From contig NZ_BMQF01000017.1 of NCBI RefSeq assembly GCF_014647975.1, forward strand, positions 62,001 to 126,000: a DNA stretch of 64,000 bases. The letters are read 5' to 3'. This document shows, piece by piece, positions 8,457 to 17,025 of this stretch (within the stretch, counting starts at the first letter, position 1; every line of letters starts with the position of its first letter). The position numbers and the translations under genes are program-made. The notes under the pieces were generated by a model. That model worked only from the letters and a program-made list of their open reading frames with translations. It ran no database searches and was not told the DNA's origin. The stretch comes from Streptomyces fumigatiscleroticus (GTDB taxonomy: Bacteria > Actinomycetota > Actinomycetes > Streptomycetales > Streptomycetaceae).

Positions 8457-9233
8457 TCAGACGCGGCGCAGAACGGCCACCACCTTGCCGAGGATGGTCG
8501 CGTCGTCACCGGGGATCGGCTCATAGGCCGCGTTGTGCGGGAGGAGCCAGACATGGCCGTCCTCCCGCTTGAAGCGCTTGACGGTCGCCTCGCCGTCCAG
8601 CATGGCGGCCACGATGTCGCCGTTCTCGGCGACCGGCTGGCGGCGGACGGTGACCCAGTCGCCGTCGCAGATGGCGGCCTCGATCATCGAGTCGCCGACG
8701 ACCTTGAGCACGAACAGTTCACCGTCACCGACCAGCTGCCGGGGGAGGGGGAAGACGTCCTCGACGGACTCCTCCGCGAGGATGGGGCCACCGGCGGCGA
8801 TACGGCCGACGAGCGGCACGTACGACGCGGCGGGCTTGCCGGCGGTGTCGGTGGGCTGCACGGAGGCGGCCTGGTCGGAGCCGCGCACCTCGTACGCGCG
8901 CGGGCGGTGCGGATCGCGGCGCAGGAAGCCCTTGCGCTCCAGTGCCATCAGCTGGTGCGCCACGGACGAGGTGCTGGACAGACCGACGGCCTGGCCGATC
9001 TCCCGCATGGACGGCGGGTAGCCCCGCCGCTGCACCGAGTCCCGGATGACTTCGATCACCCGGCGCTGGCGGTCGGTGAGTCCCGAACTGTCCGCACGGA
9101 TGCCTGGAGGTCGGCCCGGCAGGGAGCGCTTGTGTCCCTCGGGATTCGTGGCTTCGTTCATCGCGTGCACCGGCTCGAGTCGGCCCTGGGAGCGGTCCTG
9201 GGCAGTGATGGCGCTGTCTGCGGTGGTGGTCAC
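8457..9233 (-). CDS. lexA: LexA repressor (SOS response)
   Basis: 258 residues from GTG 9233, preceded by GAGAGGGG; longer frames upstream run through the promoter. The N-terminal winged helix-turn-helix covers about residues 50-115 (YPPSMREIGQAVGLSS). The C-terminal S24 autoprotease domain has the Ala147-Gly148 cleavage site and the catalytic pair Ser182 (VGDSM) and Lys219 (TVKRF). Binding to single-strand-activated RecA triggers self-cleavage and derepresses DNA-repair genes. The N-terminal extension of about 45 residues (TTTADSAITAQ...) before the HTH is typical of Streptomyces LexA. Autoregulation is likely through the box at 9293-9308. Confidence 0.97.
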   Translation of the reverse strand: MTTTADSAITAQDRSQGRLEPVHAMNEATNPEGHKRSLPGRPPGIRADSSGLTDRQRRVIEVIRDSVQRRGYPPSMREIGQAVGLSSTSSVAHQLMALERKGFLRRDPHRPRAYEVRGSDQAASVQPTDTAGKPAASYVPLVGRIAAGGPILAEESVEDVFPLPRQLVGDGELFVLKVVGDSMIEAAICDGDWVTVRRQPVAENGDIVAAMLDGEATVKRFKREDGHVWLLPHNAAYEPIPGDDATILGKVVAVLRRV

Positions 9234-9292
9234 GTCGGCCCCTCTCGATGGTCTCCCTGCTGCACAACGGTAGATGCTTTCGAAAGGTTGCG

Positions 9293-9308
9293 CCAAACAC
9301 ACGTTCGA
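9293..9308 (-). promoter_or_regulatory. candidate LexA (SOS) box upstream of lexA
   Basis: CCAAAC-ACAC-GTTCGA matches the actinobacterial/Bacillus-type box (TCGAAC-N4-GTTCGA) at 10 of 12 informative positions, with one half-site perfect. It sits about 60 bp before the lexA start, as expected for autoregulation. Confidence 0.6.
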
Positions 9309-9663
9309 GTGAAAAATCGGGCTTCGCCTGACGTGATCACGTGTCTGGGTGTATGGCTACTGCGGGCTACCGTGGCGCCCGACGGACAAAAGCGCCCATT
9401 GCTGTACTCTTCACCGCCGGGGTGATGACCTCGCGGTGTGGTCCCAGTCTGCCATCCGGGATGCGGGGTACAGGGAACCGGTCGCCATCTGTGCGGGAGT
9501 CGCACGCCCCCTCCTCGCGGTGCCCACGCTATCTCCGCGTGCGTCGCGGCGGTACGGTGGCGCGTCCGGCGGGCCCTGAGCGGCGCGGTGGACGCGCGGC
9601 GCGTGCCTCGGCGCAGGTCCGCGCGCGCGACACGCGTGCAGGCCTGGGTGTCTGCGTCGATCC
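9309..9663. other. non-coding region between lexA and the nrdR control region
   Basis: About 355 bases between divergent lexA and nrdR. No coding signal stands out on either strand; lexA promoter sequences probably extend here. Nothing else recognised. Confidence 0.4.
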
Positions 9664-9707
9664 CCACATCTAGTGGTTGGATTGCCGTAGCAGCCCACAA
9701 GTTGTGG
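9664..9707 (+). promoter_or_regulatory. pair of NrdR-box candidates
   Basis: Two 13-bp dyads of the form CCAC-N5-GTGG: 9664-9676 (CCACATCTAGTGG) and 9695-9707 (CCACAAGTTGTGG). Their centres are 31 bp apart, three helical turns, which is the spacing known for paired NrdR boxes in front of ribonucleotide reductase operons. They lie about 110-150 bp before nrdR, consistent with repression of nrdRJ by NrdR. Confidence 0.7.
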
Positions 9708-9815
9708 TCCCCCGGGTCTTCGGCCCCTCCGCGATCGCCTATGCTTGAGGCTGCTTCGAGGGGTCCAGGAGGCCTCTTGGGGTTATTGGGTCTGCTGTGA
9801 GGAGGGTTGGGATCG

Positions 9816-10367
9816 ATGCACTGCCCTTTCTGCAGGCACCCCGACAGCCGCGTCGTCGACAGCCGTACGACCGACGACGGCACGTCGATCCGCAGGCGCC
9901 GCCAGTGCCCCGACTGCTCCCGTCGTTTCACGACCGTGGAGACGTGCTCACTCATGGTGATCAAGCGGTCCGGGGTCACCGAGCCGTTCAGCCGCACCAA
10001 GGTCATCAACGGTGTGCGCAAGGCGTGCCAGGGTCGGCCCGTCACCGAGGACGCGCTCGCCCAGCTCGGCCAGCGGGTCGAGGAGGCGGTGCGGGCCACC
10101 GGAAGCGCCGAGCTGACCACCCATGACGTGGGGCTGGCCATACTCGGCCCGCTCCAGGAGCTGGACCTGGTCGCCTATCTGCGGTTCGCCTCGGTCTACC
10201 GGGCGTTCGACTCGCTGGAGGACTTCGAGGCCGCGATCGCGGAACTCAGGCAACAGACGGGGCACCCGGGCGGGGTCGGCGAGGACGCCGCCGCGGGGAG
10301 CCAGGAAGACGGCCGCGGGTCGGCGGGGACGGCACAGGTCCCCGAACCCGCCGGCGCCGCCGACTGA
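9816..10367 (+). CDS. nrdR: NrdR, repressor of ribonucleotide reductase genes
   Basis: 183 residues from ATG 9816, with GGAGGG 9 nt upstream. The N-terminal zinc ribbon uses Cys3, Cys6, Cys31 and Cys34 (MHCPFC...CPDC), followed by an ATP-cone domain from about residue 47 (VIKRSGVTEPFSRTKVING) that senses ATP/dATP. The C-terminal tail (about 155-183) is Gly/Ala-rich and probably disordered. The protein represses class Ia and class II reductase operons when dATP is high. It lies 167 bp upstream of nrdJ in the same direction, and the two-box operator upstream fits autoregulation of an nrdRJ operon. Confidence 0.97.
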   Translation: MHCPFCRHPDSRVVDSRTTDDGTSIRRRRQCPDCSRRFTTVETCSLMVIKRSGVTEPFSRTKVINGVRKACQGRPVTEDALAQLGQRVEEAVRATGSAELTTHDVGLAILGPLQELDLVAYLRFASVYRAFDSLEDFEAAIAELRQQTGHPGGVGEDAAAGSQEDGRGSAGTAQVPEPAGAAD

Positions 10368-10534
10368 CCGGCGGGCCGGACCGGGACCCCACCGGTCCGG
10401 GTCCGGCCGGGCGGTGGCGATGAAGAAGACCTGTTGCGGGCGGCAGCGAGAGGTGCCCGCAACACCAGACAGAACACCGTGCCACGGGAACATCGGGGCA
10501 CTTCAGGGCGTTTTCGCCCGTACAGGGAGGCGGC

Positions 10535-13423
10535 ATGACAGAGACGGCGAGCGGTCCGGCACGGAGTTCCCGCGCCAAGAGCGTCAAGGCGGGCAAGGGA
10601 CTGCGTATCGAGCGCATTCACACCACCCCGGGGGTCCACCCCTACGACGAGGTGGCCTGGGAGCGCCGTGACGTCGTCATGACCAACTGGCGCGACGGCT
10701 CGGTCAACTTCGAGCAGCGCGGCGTCGAGTTCCCCGACTTCTGGTCGGTGAACGCGGTCAACATCGTCACCAGCAAGTACTTCCGGGGCGCCGTCGGCAC
10801 CCCGCAGCGCGAGACCAGCCTCAGGCAGCTGATCGACCGCATCGTGAAGACGTACCGGAAGGCCGGTGAAGACAACAAGTACTTCGCCTCCCCGGCCGAC
10901 GCCGAGATCTTCGAGCACGAGCTGGCCTACGCCCTCCTGCACCAGATCTTCAGCTTCAACAGCCCCGTCTGGTTCAACGTGGGCACGCCGCAGCCCCAGC
11001 AGGTCTCCGCCTGCTTCATCCTGTCCGTCGACGACTCCATGGAGTCGATCCTCGACTGGTACAAGGAAGAGGGCATGATCTTCAAGGGCGGCTCCGGCGC
11101 CGGCCTGAACCTCTCCCGCATCCGCTCCTCCAAGGAGCTGCTGTCCTCCGGCGGCAACGCCTCCGGCCCGGTCTCCTTCATGCGGGGCGCCGACGCCTCC
11201 GCCGGAACGATCAAGTCCGGTGGCGCCACCCGCCGTGCCGCGAAGATGGTCATCCTGGACGTCGACCACCCGGACGTCGAGGACTTCATCGAGACCAAGG
11301 TGAAGGAAGAGGAGAAGATCCGCGCCCTGCGCGACGCGGGCTTCGACATGGACCTGGGCGGCGACGACATCACGTCCGTCCAGTACCAGAACGCCAACAA
11401 CTCGGTCCGCGTGAACGACGAGTTCATGAGGGCGGTCGAGCAGGGCGGCAAGTTCGGCCTCCGTGCCCGGATGACCGGCGAGGTCATCGAGGAGATCGAG
11501 GCCAAGAGCCTGTTCCGGAAGATGGCCGAGGCCGCCTGGGCCTGCGCCGACCCCGGTATCCAGTACGACGACACCATCAACCACTGGCACACCTGCCCGG
11601 AGTCCGGCCGGATCAACGGCTCGAACCCCTGCAGCGAGTACATGCACCTGGACAACACGTCCTGCAACCTGGCCTCGCTGAACCTGATGAAGTTCCTCAA
11701 GGACGACGGCAAGGGCAACCAGTCCTTCGAGACCGAGCGCTTCCAGAAGGTCGTCGAGCTGGTCATCACCGCGATGGACATCTCGATCTGCTTCGCGGAC
11801 TTCCCGACCCAGAAGATCGGCGAGAACACCCGCGCCTTCCGCCAGCTCGGCATCGGCTACGCCAACCTCGGCGCCCTGCTGATGGCCACCGGCCACGCCT
11901 ACGACTCCGACGGCGGCCGCGCCCTCGCCGGTGCCATCACCTCCCTGATGACCGGCACCGCCTACCGCCGCTCCGCCGAGCTCGCCGCGGTCGTCGGCCC
12001 GTACGACGGCTACGCCCGCAACGCCGACGCCCACCAGCGCGTCATGAAGCAGCACGCCGACGCCAACACCACGGCCGTGCGCATGGACGACCTGGACACC
12101 CCGGTGTGGGCCGCCGCCACCGAGGCCTGGCAGGACGTCCTCCGTCTCGGCGAGAAGAACGGCTTCCGCAACTCCCAGGCGTCCGTCCTCGCCCCGACCG
12201 GCACCATCGGCCTGGCGATGTCCTGCGACACCACCGGTGTCGAGCCCGACCTGGCGCTGGTGAAGTTCAAGAAGCTCGTCGGCGGCGGCTCGATGCAGAT
12301 CGTCAACGGCACCGTGCCGCAGGCCCTGCGCCGCCTGGGCTATCAGGAGGAGCAGATCGAGGCGATCGTCGCCCACATCGCCGAGCACGGCAATGTGATC
12401 GACGCCCCCGGCCTCAAGCAGGAACACTACGAGGTGTTCGACTGCGCCATGGGCGAGCGCGCCATCTCCCCGATGGGCCACGTCCGCATGATGGCCGCGA
12501 TCCAGCCGTGGATCTCCGGCGCCATCTCCAAGACGGTCAACATGCCGGAGACGGCGACCGTCGAGGAGGTCGAGGAGATCTACTTCGAGGCCTGGAAGCT
12601 GGGCGTCAAGGCGCTCGCGATCTACCGGGACAACTGCAAGGTCGGCCAGCCGCTCTCCGCCAAGACCAAGGACTCCAAGGAGGAGAAGGCCGAGGAGCCC
12701 GCCGCCGTCGAGGCCAAGGTCGAGAAGGTCGTCGAGTACCGTCCTGTCCGCAAGCGTCTCCCGAAGGGGCGTCCCGGCATCACCACCTCCTTCACCGTCG
12801 GCGGCGCCGAGGGCTACATGACCGCCAACTCCTACCCGGACGACGGTCTCGGCGAGGTCTTCCTGAAGATGTCCAAGCAGGGCTCGACCCTCGCGGGCAT
12901 GATGGACGCCTTCTCCATCGCGGTCTCGGTCGGCCTCCAGTACGGCGTGCCGCTGGAGACGTACGTCTCGAAGTTCACCAACATGCGCTTCGAGCCGGCC
13001 GGCATGACGGACGACCCGGACGTGCGGATGGCGCAGTCGATCGTCGACTACATCTTCCGCCGCCTGGCGCTGGACTTCCTGCCCTTCGAGACGCGGTCCG
13101 CGCTCGGCATCCACTCCGCCGAGGAGCGCCAGCGTCACCTGGAGACGGGTTCCTACGAGCCCGCCGACGACGAGGTCGACGTCGAGGGTCTGGCCCAGTC
13201 GGCGCCGCGGGCCCAGGAGCTGAAGGCGGTCGCCACGCCCAAGGCCGAGGTCGAGGCGGCCAAGCCCGCTCCGAAGCAGGCGCACACCAGCGCCGAGCTG
13301 GTGGAGATGCAGCTGGGCATCCAGGCCGACGCCCCGCTGTGCTTCTCCTGCGGTACGAAGATGCAGCGGGCCGGCTCCTGCTACATCTGCGAGGGCTGCG
13401 GCTCGACCAGCGGGTGCAGCTGA
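10535..13423 (+). CDS. nrdJ: NrdJ, class II (adenosylcobalamin-dependent) ribonucleotide reductase
   Basis: 962 residues; ATG 10535 follows GGGAGG. Reduces ribonucleotides to deoxyribonucleotides with a radical generated from coenzyme B12, needing neither oxygen nor an NrdB subunit. The finger loop region contains NPCSEYMHLDNTSCNL with the active-site cysteine; VSACFILSVDDS, GGSGAGLNLS and PTGTIGLAMSCDTTG are conserved barrel motifs. The C-terminus ends in a zinc/redox segment CFSCG...CYICEGCG. A Lys/Glu-rich linker lies at about residues 705-735. Co-oriented with nrdR. No cobalamin riboswitch was seen here; in Streptomyces that element controls the class Ia operon instead. Confidence 0.97.
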   Translation: MTETASGPARSSRAKSVKAGKGLRIERIHTTPGVHPYDEVAWERRDVVMTNWRDGSVNFEQRGVEFPDFWSVNAVNIVTSKYFRGAVGTPQRETSLRQLIDRIVKTYRKAGEDNKYFASPADAEIFEHELAYALLHQIFSFNSPVWFNVGTPQPQQVSACFILSVDDSMESILDWYKEEGMIFKGGSGAGLNLSRIRSSKELLSSGGNASGPVSFMRGADASAGTIKSGGATRRAAKMVILDVDHPDVEDFIETKVKEEEKIRALRDAGFDMDLGGDDITSVQYQNANNSVRVNDEFMRAVEQGGKFGLRARMTGEVIEEIEAKSLFRKMAEAAWACADPGIQYDDTINHWHTCPESGRINGSNPCSEYMHLDNTSCNLASLNLMKFLKDDGKGNQSFETERFQKVVELVITAMDISICFADFPTQKIGENTRAFRQLGIGYANLGALLMATGHAYDSDGGRALAGAITSLMTGTAYRRSAELAAVVGPYDGYARNADAHQRVMKQHADANTTAVRMDDLDTPVWAAATEAWQDVLRLGEKNGFRNSQASVLAPTGTIGLAMSCDTTGVEPDLALVKFKKLVGGGSMQIVNGTVPQALRRLGYQEEQIEAIVAHIAEHGNVIDAPGLKQEHYEVFDCAMGERAISPMGHVRMMAAIQPWISGAISKTVNMPETATVEEVEEIYFEAWKLGVKALAIYRDNCKVGQPLSAKTKDSKEEKAEEPAAVEAKVEKVVEYRPVRKRLPKGRPGITTSFTVGGAEGYMTANSYPDDGLGEVFLKMSKQGSTLAGMMDAFSIAVSVGLQYGVPLETYVSKFTNMRFEPAGMTDDPDVRMAQSIVDYIFRRLALDFLPFETRSALGIHSAEERQRHLETGSYEPADDEVDVEGLAQSAPRAQELKAVATPKAEVEAAKPAPKQAHTSAELVEMQLGIQADAPLCFSCGTKMQRAGSCYICEGCGSTSGCS

Positions 13424-13459
13424 CGCCGGACGGCCGTCCCCGGACGGTCACGGCATGAA

Positions 13460-13490
13460 GAAGGGCGCCGGCCTCGTGCCGGCGCCCTTC
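13460..13490 (+). terminator. hairpin terminator after nrdJ
   Basis: Perfect 13-bp stem (GAAGGGCGCCGGC, 13460-13472, with 13478-13490) and a 5-nt loop, 37 nt after the nrdJ stop and before the convergent TerD-like gene. Confidence 0.8.
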
Positions 13491-13586
13491 CGGGCGTGCG
13501 GGGGGCGGCCGGGCCCGTCAGCGGGCCCGCGGCACGGGTGCGCGCCGGACATCCGTGCCTTCCGGAGCCGGTCGAGGGGACGTGCC

Positions 13587-14153
13587 TCAGGAGCGGCGCG
13601 GGGCGCCCATGGCCGTCGTGAAGGTCGCCGGGTCACCCTCGAAGCCGTACACGCCGGCGTGGAAGTCCCAGGCCCCCGACTCGTCCCGGACGAACTCCGC
13701 GACCGTCGCCGCCGTCGCCCCGAGCACACCGCCGAAGTCGTCCTCGGCCAGAACGGTGTAGCCCTCGCGGATGCGCAGGCCGGGCCGGACCACGCCGACG
13801 AAGGTGCGGTGCGCGGAGCGCTGCTGGATCACCACACCGACCACCACGCGCGCGTAGCGCTCGTGGAGCCGGTCGAGCTCCAGGGTCATGACCTCGTCGT
13901 AGCCGAACCCCAGGCCGTCCTGGCTGTCCCGGTTGAGATAGATGGTGCCGTCGGGGGAGCGGCTGTCGAAATGGACCACATAGGCGGGGTCGCCGTACGG
14001 ACCGCTCGCCGGATAGGTCGCGGCGACGAGGTCCAGATCGGCGGGCGGCTGCCCCGCCGGACTCGGATCCCACTTCAGCGCGATCTCGATCTTGCGGAGT
14101 CCCTTGTGGAGACCGTTCACGAGCTTCCCCTTCCCCGTTCCCCGTTCTGTCAT
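13587..14153 (-). CDS. TerD-family protein
   Basis: 188 residues from ATG 14153 (MTERGTGKGKLVNG); an upstream in-frame ATG at 14258 would start inside the promoter. The protein carries the TerD/CABP fold: IALKWDPSP near residue 23, SPDGTIYLNRDSQDG near 65-75 with Asp-rich calcium-binding loops, and WDFHAGVYGFEGDP near the end. Family members bind calcium and are linked to tellurite resistance, stress and morphology, but single copies outside a ter operon have no assigned role. No terB, terC or other ter gene is nearby. Divergent from the DUF4937 gene. Confidence 0.85.
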   Translation of the reverse strand: MTERGTGKGKLVNGLHKGLRKIEIALKWDPSPAGQPPADLDLVAATYPASGPYGDPAYVVHFDSRSPDGTIYLNRDSQDGLGFGYDEVMTLELDRLHERYARVVVGVVIQQRSAHRTFVGVVRPGLRIREGYTVLAEDDFGGVLGATAATVAEFVRDESGAWDFHAGVYGFEGDPATFTTAMGAPRRS

Positions 14154-14263
14154 TCCACCCCAACTACGAGCGGAAACAGTCGATTGTCCATCCTGCCACG
14201 CGCGTGGGGGCGCGTGGCCGCGGCTTGATCCGCCGAAGGTGACCGGCGCCACGTTCATGGCCG

Positions 14264-14269
14264 TACCAT
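14264..14269 (+). promoter_or_regulatory. -10 element, leaderless DUF4937 gene
   Basis: TACCAT ends 6 nt before the GTG start at 14276, placing +1 at the start codon. TGACCG at 14240-14245 gives an 18-bp-spaced -35. No Shine-Dalgarno. Confidence 0.5.
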
Positions 14270-14275
14270 GGCGCG

Positions 14276-14881
14276 GTGCTGGTCAAGTGGATTCGCTGCA
14301 CCGTGGTGGACCGCCGCGGTTTCGAGCGGGGGCAGCGGAAGTGGGCGGGGCTTCCCGGGGAGCCGGGTTTTCGCGGGCAGGGCGGTGGCTGGAGCCGTGA
14401 ACGGCCGGACGTGGCCCATGTCTTCGCCTTCTGGGAGAGTCGCGCCTTCTACGACTCCTTCATGGCGCGTTCCCACGACCGGCTCGCCGCGGCCCAGTCG
14501 GGCACCTTCAAGGACGCTCAGGTCAGGCTCTTCGACCACCGCTTCGACGTGAAGACCGGCTTCGAACCGCGTTTCACGGACGCGGACCTGCTGCGGGTGG
14601 CGCTCTGCCGCGTGCACGAGGAGAGAGCCGAGCACTTCGTGCTGATGCAGGAGAAGGTCTGGAACCCGGCGATGGCCGGCTCGCCGGGCATGATCCGCGG
14701 CCTGTTCGGCGAGGCACAGGGACACGAGTACCTGGTGCTGTCGATGTGGCAGTCGGCCGCCGAACACGGCAAGTACCGCACGGAGCGCGTGGAGCGGCTC
14801 GCCCTGCGGGCCCAGACGGAGGCCGACATAGCCGCCCTCACGGGCGACATCGTGCAGCTGGAGCCCGCCTGGACGGTGTGA
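14276..14881 (+). CDS. DUF4937 (YdbC-like) domain protein
   Basis: 201 residues. MLVKWIRCTVVD, W-F/A segments and repeated beta-strand patterns resemble the YdbC/DUF4937 family, a dimeric alpha-beta-barrel related to ABM monooxygenases. Two similar halves are visible: VAHVFAFWESRAFYDSFM near residue 45 and YLVLSMWQSAAEHGKY near 150, suggesting an internal duplication. No catalytic residues are established for the family. The GTG start fits the leaderless promoter immediately upstream. Function unknown. Confidence 0.75.
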   Translation: MLVKWIRCTVVDRRGFERGQRKWAGLPGEPGFRGQGGGWSRERPDVAHVFAFWESRAFYDSFMARSHDRLAAAQSGTFKDAQVRLFDHRFDVKTGFEPRFTDADLLRVALCRVHEERAEHFVLMQEKVWNPAMAGSPGMIRGLFGEAQGHEYLVLSMWQSAAEHGKYRTERVERLALRAQTEADIAALTGDIVQLEPAWTV

Positions 14882-14987
14882 TGGCCGCACATGCCGATCA
14901 TGCGCCTCGTGTGCCCGGCAGTGCACGATCCGTGTGACCTACGCCGTATGGAGCCCGTACGAGTGCTCGACCGCCCGTCACCCGATC

Positions 14988-14993
14988 TAGGGT
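14988..14993 (+). promoter_or_regulatory. -10 element, leaderless phosphatase gene
   Basis: TAGGGT ends 7 nt before the ATG at 15001, with no ribosome site; predicted leaderless start. Confidence 0.5.
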
Positions 14994-15000
14994 TTTCGGC

Positions 15001-15660
15001 ATGGCACGACCACGGCGCATCGTCCTTGTCCGGCACGGCGAGTCAACGGGCAACATCGACGACTCCGTGTACGAGCGTGAGCCCGACCACGCACTGGCAC
15101 TGACCGAGCGGGGCCGGCGGCAGGCCGAGGAGACGGGCAGACGACTGCGCGACCTGTTCGGCCGCGAACGCGTCAGCGTGTACGTGTCCCCCTACCGGCG
15201 GACCCACGAGACACTGCGCGCCTTCCGCCTCGACCCCGAGCTGATACGGGTGCGCGAGGAGCCGCGCCTGCGCGAGCAGGACTGGGGGAACTGGCAGGAC
15301 CGCGAGGACGTGCGCCTCCAGAAGGTCTACCGGGACGCCTACGGTCACTTCTTCTACCGCTTCGCGCAGGGCGAGTCCGGCGCCGACGTGTACGACCGGG
15401 TCGGCGGCTTCCTGGAGAGCCTGTTCCGCAGCTTCGAGGCGCCCGACCATCCGCCGAACGTCCTGCTGGTGACCCACGGCCTGGCCATGCGCCTGTTCTG
15501 CATGCGGTGGTTCCACTGGACGGTCGCGGAATTCGAGTCGCTGTCCAACCCGGGCAACGCCGAGATGCGGATGCTGGTTCTGGGCGAGGACGGCAAGTAC
15601 ACGCTCGACCGGCCGTTCGCACGCTGGCGAGATCCCGAACCGTACGGAATGACCGGATAA
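15001..15660 (+). CDS. histidine phosphatase (phosphoglycerate mutase-like) family protein
   Basis: 219 residues. The catalytic RHGES motif (IVLVRHGES, His about 13) is followed by the second conserved segment VSPYRRTHET near residue 62 and the distal catalytic LVTHGLAMR near 158, the complete branch-1 set. It probably removes phosphate from a small molecule or phosphoprotein through a phosphohistidine intermediate. Cytoplasmic, no signal peptide. The ADP-ribosylglycohydrolase gene starts 12 nt after it, so the two are probably cotranscribed. Confidence 0.87.
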   Translation: MARPRRIVLVRHGESTGNIDDSVYEREPDHALALTERGRRQAEETGRRLRDLFGRERVSVYVSPYRRTHETLRAFRLDPELIRVREEPRLREQDWGNWQDREDVRLQKVYRDAYGHFFYRFAQGESGADVYDRVGGFLESLFRSFEAPDHPPNVLLVTHGLAMRLFCMRWFHWTVAEFESLSNPGNAEMRMLVLGEDGKYTLDRPFARWRDPEPYGMTG

Positions 15661-15672
15661 AGTGGCAGGAAG

Positions 15673-16581
15673 ATGACCACTGACCTCTCTCCCGGCGGGC
15701 GCCTGGACCGCGCCCTGGCCAGCCTGCGCGGACTGTCGGTGGGGGACGCGCTGGGCTCGCAGTTCTTCGTGCCGGTGAACCATCCCCTGCTCAAGCGCCG
15801 CGAGCTGCCGCCCGCGCCCTGGCAGTGGACGGACGACACGGAGATGGCCTGCTCCGTGGTCGCCGTCCTCGCCGCCCACGAACGCATCGACCAGGACGCC
15901 CTGGCACGTTCCTTCGCCGAGCGCCACGACTTCGACCGGGGTTACGGCCCCGCCGTCAACCGCCTGCTGCGCCTGGTGCGGGAGGGCGGCGACTGGCGGG
16001 AGCTCGCCGCCGCGCTCTTCGACGGGCGAGGTTCCTGGGGCAACGGCGCCGCGATGCGGATCGCGCCCCTGGGCGCCTGGTACGCGGACGACCCCGAGCA
16101 GGCGACCCACCAGGCGGAGATCTCGGCGTACCCCACGCACCAGCACCGCGAGGCCGTCGTCGGCGCCATGGCCGTCGCCGCGGCCGCCGCGCTGGCCGGT
16201 GCCCCCGGCGGTCCGCCCGGCGCCGAGGCGCTGCTCGACGGCGTGATCGCGCTGGTGCCCGCGAGGAGCGCGGTCGGCGCGGGGCTGCGGCGTGCCCGGG
16301 ACATGCTCGACTACGGCGACGCGGCCACGGTCGCGGCCGTCCTGGGCTGCGGCCGGCGCACGACTGCGCACGACACCGTGCCCTTCGCCCTCTGGGCGGC
16401 CGCACGGGGGCTGGGCGACTACGAGTCGGCCTTCTGGACGACTGCCCAGGTCGGCGGGGACGTCGACACGACCTGCGCCATCGTGGGCGGTGTGCTGGCC
16501 GCCGGAGAGGCGGGGGCGCCGCCCGCCGCGTGGGTGCGGCGTACGGAAGCGCTGCCCTCCTGGGTGCCGGTCCCGGTCTGA
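15673..16581 (+). CDS. ADP-ribosylglycohydrolase (ARH/DraG) family protein
   Basis: 302 residues, ATG 15673 directly after AGGAAG. The dinuclear metal site of the family is visible: GDALGSQF near residue 23, WTDDTEMA near 54, and GGDVDTTCAIVGG near 262. These enzymes remove ADP-ribose from proteins or small molecules. The gene is 12 nt downstream of the histidine phosphatase gene; the pairing suggests a shared nucleotide-related or signal-removal role, which is inference. No dinitrogenase reductase system is present, so DraG in the strict sense is unlikely. Confidence 0.87.
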   Translation: MTTDLSPGGRLDRALASLRGLSVGDALGSQFFVPVNHPLLKRRELPPAPWQWTDDTEMACSVVAVLAAHERIDQDALARSFAERHDFDRGYGPAVNRLLRLVREGGDWRELAAALFDGRGSWGNGAAMRIAPLGAWYADDPEQATHQAEISAYPTHQHREAVVGAMAVAAAAALAGAPGGPPGAEALLDGVIALVPARSAVGAGLRRARDMLDYGDAATVAAVLGCGRRTTAHDTVPFALWAAARGLGDYESAFWTTAQVGGDVDTTCAIVGGVLAAGEAGAPPAAWVRRTEALPSWVPVPV

Positions 16582-17025
16582 GCGGACCGGCACCAGAACT
16601 GTGTGTGCTCGGCGGGAACTCTCCGTGACCGCGCGAGCGTTCTCATGACATCCGCTCGGTGCGCCGGAGCCGTGCACGCGGACGACCGTGCGAACCGCAA
16701 GGGGGGTGTCGTGAGAGCTGTCGCCATGATGGTCGTCGCGCTGCTGTCGGTGCCGCGTGACCTGGTCGCGCGGCTGCGCGGCCCCCACCGGGTACGGCGC
16801 GCCGTCGCGGCCCGCGCGACCGCCTGTCGCCCGGACCGGGTGAGGACGGCCGGACCGCCCTGGCCGCCGTCCGTCCCCCGGAGGCGGCGGCCCGGTCGCC
16901 CGTGGCCGGTCACGGGCTGGAGAGGCGGCCGCCGGCAGGCCCCCGAGACGTCTGCCGGCGGGGCCGGTCCGGCCCGCGACGCCCTTGCGCCGGCCGGTCG
17001 ACGGCCGACCCGCGGCGGTGCCGGG
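16582..17025. other. non-coding region between convergent genes
   Basis: About 440 bases. A long open frame crosses it on the plus strand but has no family signal and continues antisense through the MFS gene, so it is judged a GC-bias artefact. It contains the hairpin at 16929-16961. Confidence 0.5.
16929..16961 (-). terminator. hairpin after the MFS gene
   Basis: 10-bp perfect stem CCGCCGGCAG / CTGCCGGCGG with a 13-nt loop, 65-97 nt past the MFS stop codon. Confidence 0.5.

Noticed and set aside
9234..9302. Longer LexA start (23 more residues)
   Set aside because: The extension runs into the LexA-box region, and GTG 9233 with GAGAGGGG matches the known Streptomyces N-terminus.
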